DNA of 33,836 bases from contig JAFURE010000082.1 in the NCBI GenBank assembly GCA_017471985.1, positions 1-33,836 of the forward strand, in the 5' to 3' direction. A program made the position numbers and the translations under genes. Below the pieces are notes generated by a model. The model had not been told where the DNA came from, did no database searches, and saw only the letters and a program-made list of their open reading frames with translations. The stretch is from Akkermansia sp. (GTDB taxonomy: Bacteria > Verrucomicrobiota > Verrucomicrobiia > Verrucomicrobiales > Akkermansiaceae). The first letter of the stretch is position 1. Each line of letters opens with the position of its first letter. Shown piece by piece: positions 32,626-33,836 of this stretch.

Positions 32626-33431
32626 AGAACGGCCGCCATCACAAACATGCCCGCCATCACGCCACCGATGCTCAGGTGGTGGTGCCCCCAGCGCTCGGCC
32701 ATGGGCAGCAATTCGTCGAATGAGATGAACACCATGATGCCGGCCACTACAGCAAAGAGTATGCCCAGAAGGGTGGCGCTCAGGAAGGGCAGCAGCACCA
32801 GCATGCATACCAGAGCTCCCAGCGGTTCTGCCAGACCGGTCAGCGTGCCAATCCAGAAGGCCTTTTTGCGGCTGCCGGTGCCATAGAGCAGGGGGACTGC
32901 AACGGTGAGCCCCTCGGGGATATTGTGAATGGCCACTGCGAGAGCAACGGAAAGGGCGATGCTCACATTGTCGAACGCCGCTGCTACAGTTGCCATACCC
33001 TCAGGGAAATTGTGCACGCCAATCGCCACGGCAAAGAGAAAGGCAGAGCGCTTCACCTTATCACGACCTGTCAGAGTGGTGGTGCATTGTGCTTCATGCA
33101 CTTCGGTTTCGGTGCGGAACTCGTGCGGGTTTTCGTCCTCGGGAATGAGTTTGTCGATGATGGCGGCCAGTCCCATGCCGCCGAAGAATGCCCCCAGTAC
33201 AATCCATTTGTTGGCCGTGCCTTCCCCCAGCTTTTCCATTGCCAGTGGCATGAGCTCCATGAACGAGATGTAAACCATCACCCCCGCACTTGCACCCAGC
33301 GAGAAAGTGAGCATTCTGGCATTGGTGCGCTTGAGGAACAGCGCAACCGCAGCGCCGATGCCTGTGCACAATCCTGCCAGCAGTGACAGCGCACCACCGA
33401 TGAGAAGTTGCTCTTCCATGCCGTTGAACAT
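32622..33431 (-). CDS. ZIP family divalent metal transporter (ZupT-like)
   Basis: The 269-residue membrane protein has eight hydrophobic helices. The metal-binding signatures of the ZupT group are clear: GVHNFPEGMATV in helix 4 and AIHNIPEGLTVAVPL in helix 5, with the His-rich loop (about 105-125) being short and acidic (PEDENPHEFRTETEVHEAQ). It probably imports Zn, Fe or Mn. Starts at 33431, 33419 and longer are possible. A near-consensus promoter predicts transcription from 33431, so the ATG there (MFNGMEE) is preferred; ATG 33419 would leave a 12-nt leader. It ends convergently against the GYF gene. Confidence 0.9.
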   Translation of the reverse strand: MFNGMEEQLLIGGALSLLAGLCTGIGAAVALFLKRTNARMLTFSLGASAGVMVYISFMELMPLAMEKLGEGTANKWIVLGAFFGGMGLAAIIDKLIPEDENPHEFRTETEVHEAQCTTTLTGRDKVKRSAFLFAVAIGVHNFPEGMATVAAAFDNVSIALSVALAVAIHNIPEGLTVAVPLLYGTGSRKKAFWIGTLTGLAEPLGALVCMLVLLPFLSATLLGILFAVVAGIMVFISFDELLPMAERWGHHHLSIGGVMAGMFVMAAVL

Positions 33432-33437
33432 GCACAT

Positions 33438-33466
33438 CTTGTACCCTATTCTGTTCCTCATGTCAA
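33438..33466 (-). promoter_or_regulatory. Promoter of the ZIP transporter gene
   Basis: A perfect TTGACA (33466-33461), a 17-nt spacer and TACAAG (33443-33438). The expected start at 33431 is the A of an ATG. Confidence 0.65.
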
Positions 33467-33673
33467 CGAAAATAGACTTGTGTTTTAAATTGTATGCCGT
33501 ATAAGCAAGACATGTCAGCAAGATGGCTACTGTTTTCTGCAATGCTGCTTACGCACTATACCTACGAGATATGGGAGCGATGGAATTAACCGAAGTCGCA
33601 GAATCGTTGTTTATGAAATCAGATGCACAACTGTTGAATGTCAGCATCTTTCGCGTTGGAATAATTAGGAAAA

Positions 33674-33808
33674 CGGCAATTTGCCGAGCTGTATGGCGAA
33701 CCGAAGGGGAGCGGAATTCAAAAGCCCGAGGTACGAGGGCGGTAGCTCAATAGGCAGGGGCGTAAGCCCCTGCAGCGAGTACAAAAAGAACATGAGCCCT
33801 GAAAGGGC
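33674..33808 (-). repeat. Intergenic palindromic repeat block, right copy
   Basis: A run of small hairpins: CGGCAA/TTGCCG (33674-33686), GCCC/GGGC (33724-33727 with 33737-33740), GCAGGGGC-GTAA-GCCCCTGC (33754-33773) and GCCCT-GAA-AGGGC (33796-33808). Read on the minus strand, 33773 to 33697 follows the same order as the left copy at 195-286 (palindrome, CTA linker, CGCCC hairpin, GGGCTT, CGCT, GG-TCGC). Positions 33467-33836 contain no gene I can support. Confidence 0.55.
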
Positions 33809-33836
33809 GGCAGAAACGGCGCGTAATGAAATTGTC

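Noticed and set aside
33523..33753. Possible 76-codon gene in the right repeat region
   Set aside because: It runs into the palindromic repeat block and has no recognisable domain or start signals.
1..33836. CRISPR array, prophage or intact insertion sequence
   Set aside because: No evenly spaced direct repeats, no phage structural genes and no transposase or integrase seen on either strand.

Overview
The window looks like chromosomal housekeeping sequence from a Gram-negative bacterium of the PVC group, most likely Verrucomicrobiota (an inference, moderate to low confidence). The case rests on an envelope-type gene set (TatC, lipoprotein, outer-surface glycan genes), a TatC with a very long first periplasmic loop, small GYF-domain membrane proteins, RpiB fused to serine hydroxymethyltransferase, and intergenic palindromic repeats of a kind I associate with Bacteroidota, Planctomycetota and Verrucomicrobiota genomes. 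There is no prophage, CRISPR array, integrase or intact insertion sequence.

Layout. Positions 1-355 hold only palindromic repeats. From 6438 down to 356 a long minus-strand operon runs asd, ispA, an Opp/Dpp-type ATPase, tatC, then three small polytopic membrane proteins that look like tandem paralogs, the last carrying a GNAT acetyltransferase domain. An AEC-family permease is divergent from asd. tRNA-Cys and a small lipoprotein follow on the plus strand. At 8501-15400 minus-strand units encode a membrane protein, the dapA-dapB-folK-panB operon, a 747-residue secreted protein and adenylate kinase. A RibD-C/DHFR-fold reductase and the RpiB-GlyA fusion are on the plus strand. Next come a minus-strand trio (small membrane protein, AmgK-like kinase, CHASE2-like membrane protein), a YghZ-type aldo-keto reductase, and pgi. 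Positions 23585-26478 hold three surface-glycan genes (acyltransferase 3, a GT10-like glycosyltransferase and a DxD glycosyltransferase). ftsH-rsfS (minus) is divergent from rnc, ilvE, a Nudix hydrolase and two GYF-domain membrane proteins (plus). A ZIP metal transporter and a second repeat block close the window.

How the genes fit together. asd, dapA and dapB are three steps of the aspartate route to lysine and diaminopimelate. panB, folK, the SHMT domain and ilvE belong to pantothenate, folate/one-carbon and branched-chain amino-acid metabolism. IspA supplies prenyl diphosphates, FtsH does membrane proteolysis, and RsfS and RNase III act on ribosomes and RNA.

The most striking global signal is regulatory. 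Most recognisable sigma70-type promoters place the expected transcription start within 0-6 nt of the start codon, and most start codons lack a Shine-Dalgarno sequence. The organism therefore seems to rely heavily on leaderless or near-leaderless initiation. Other notable points are the RpiB-SHMT fusion with altered RpiB residues, a CHASE2-like protein with no output domain, three tandem membrane paralogs after tatC, and a palindromic repeat family lying at both ends of the window in opposite orientations.
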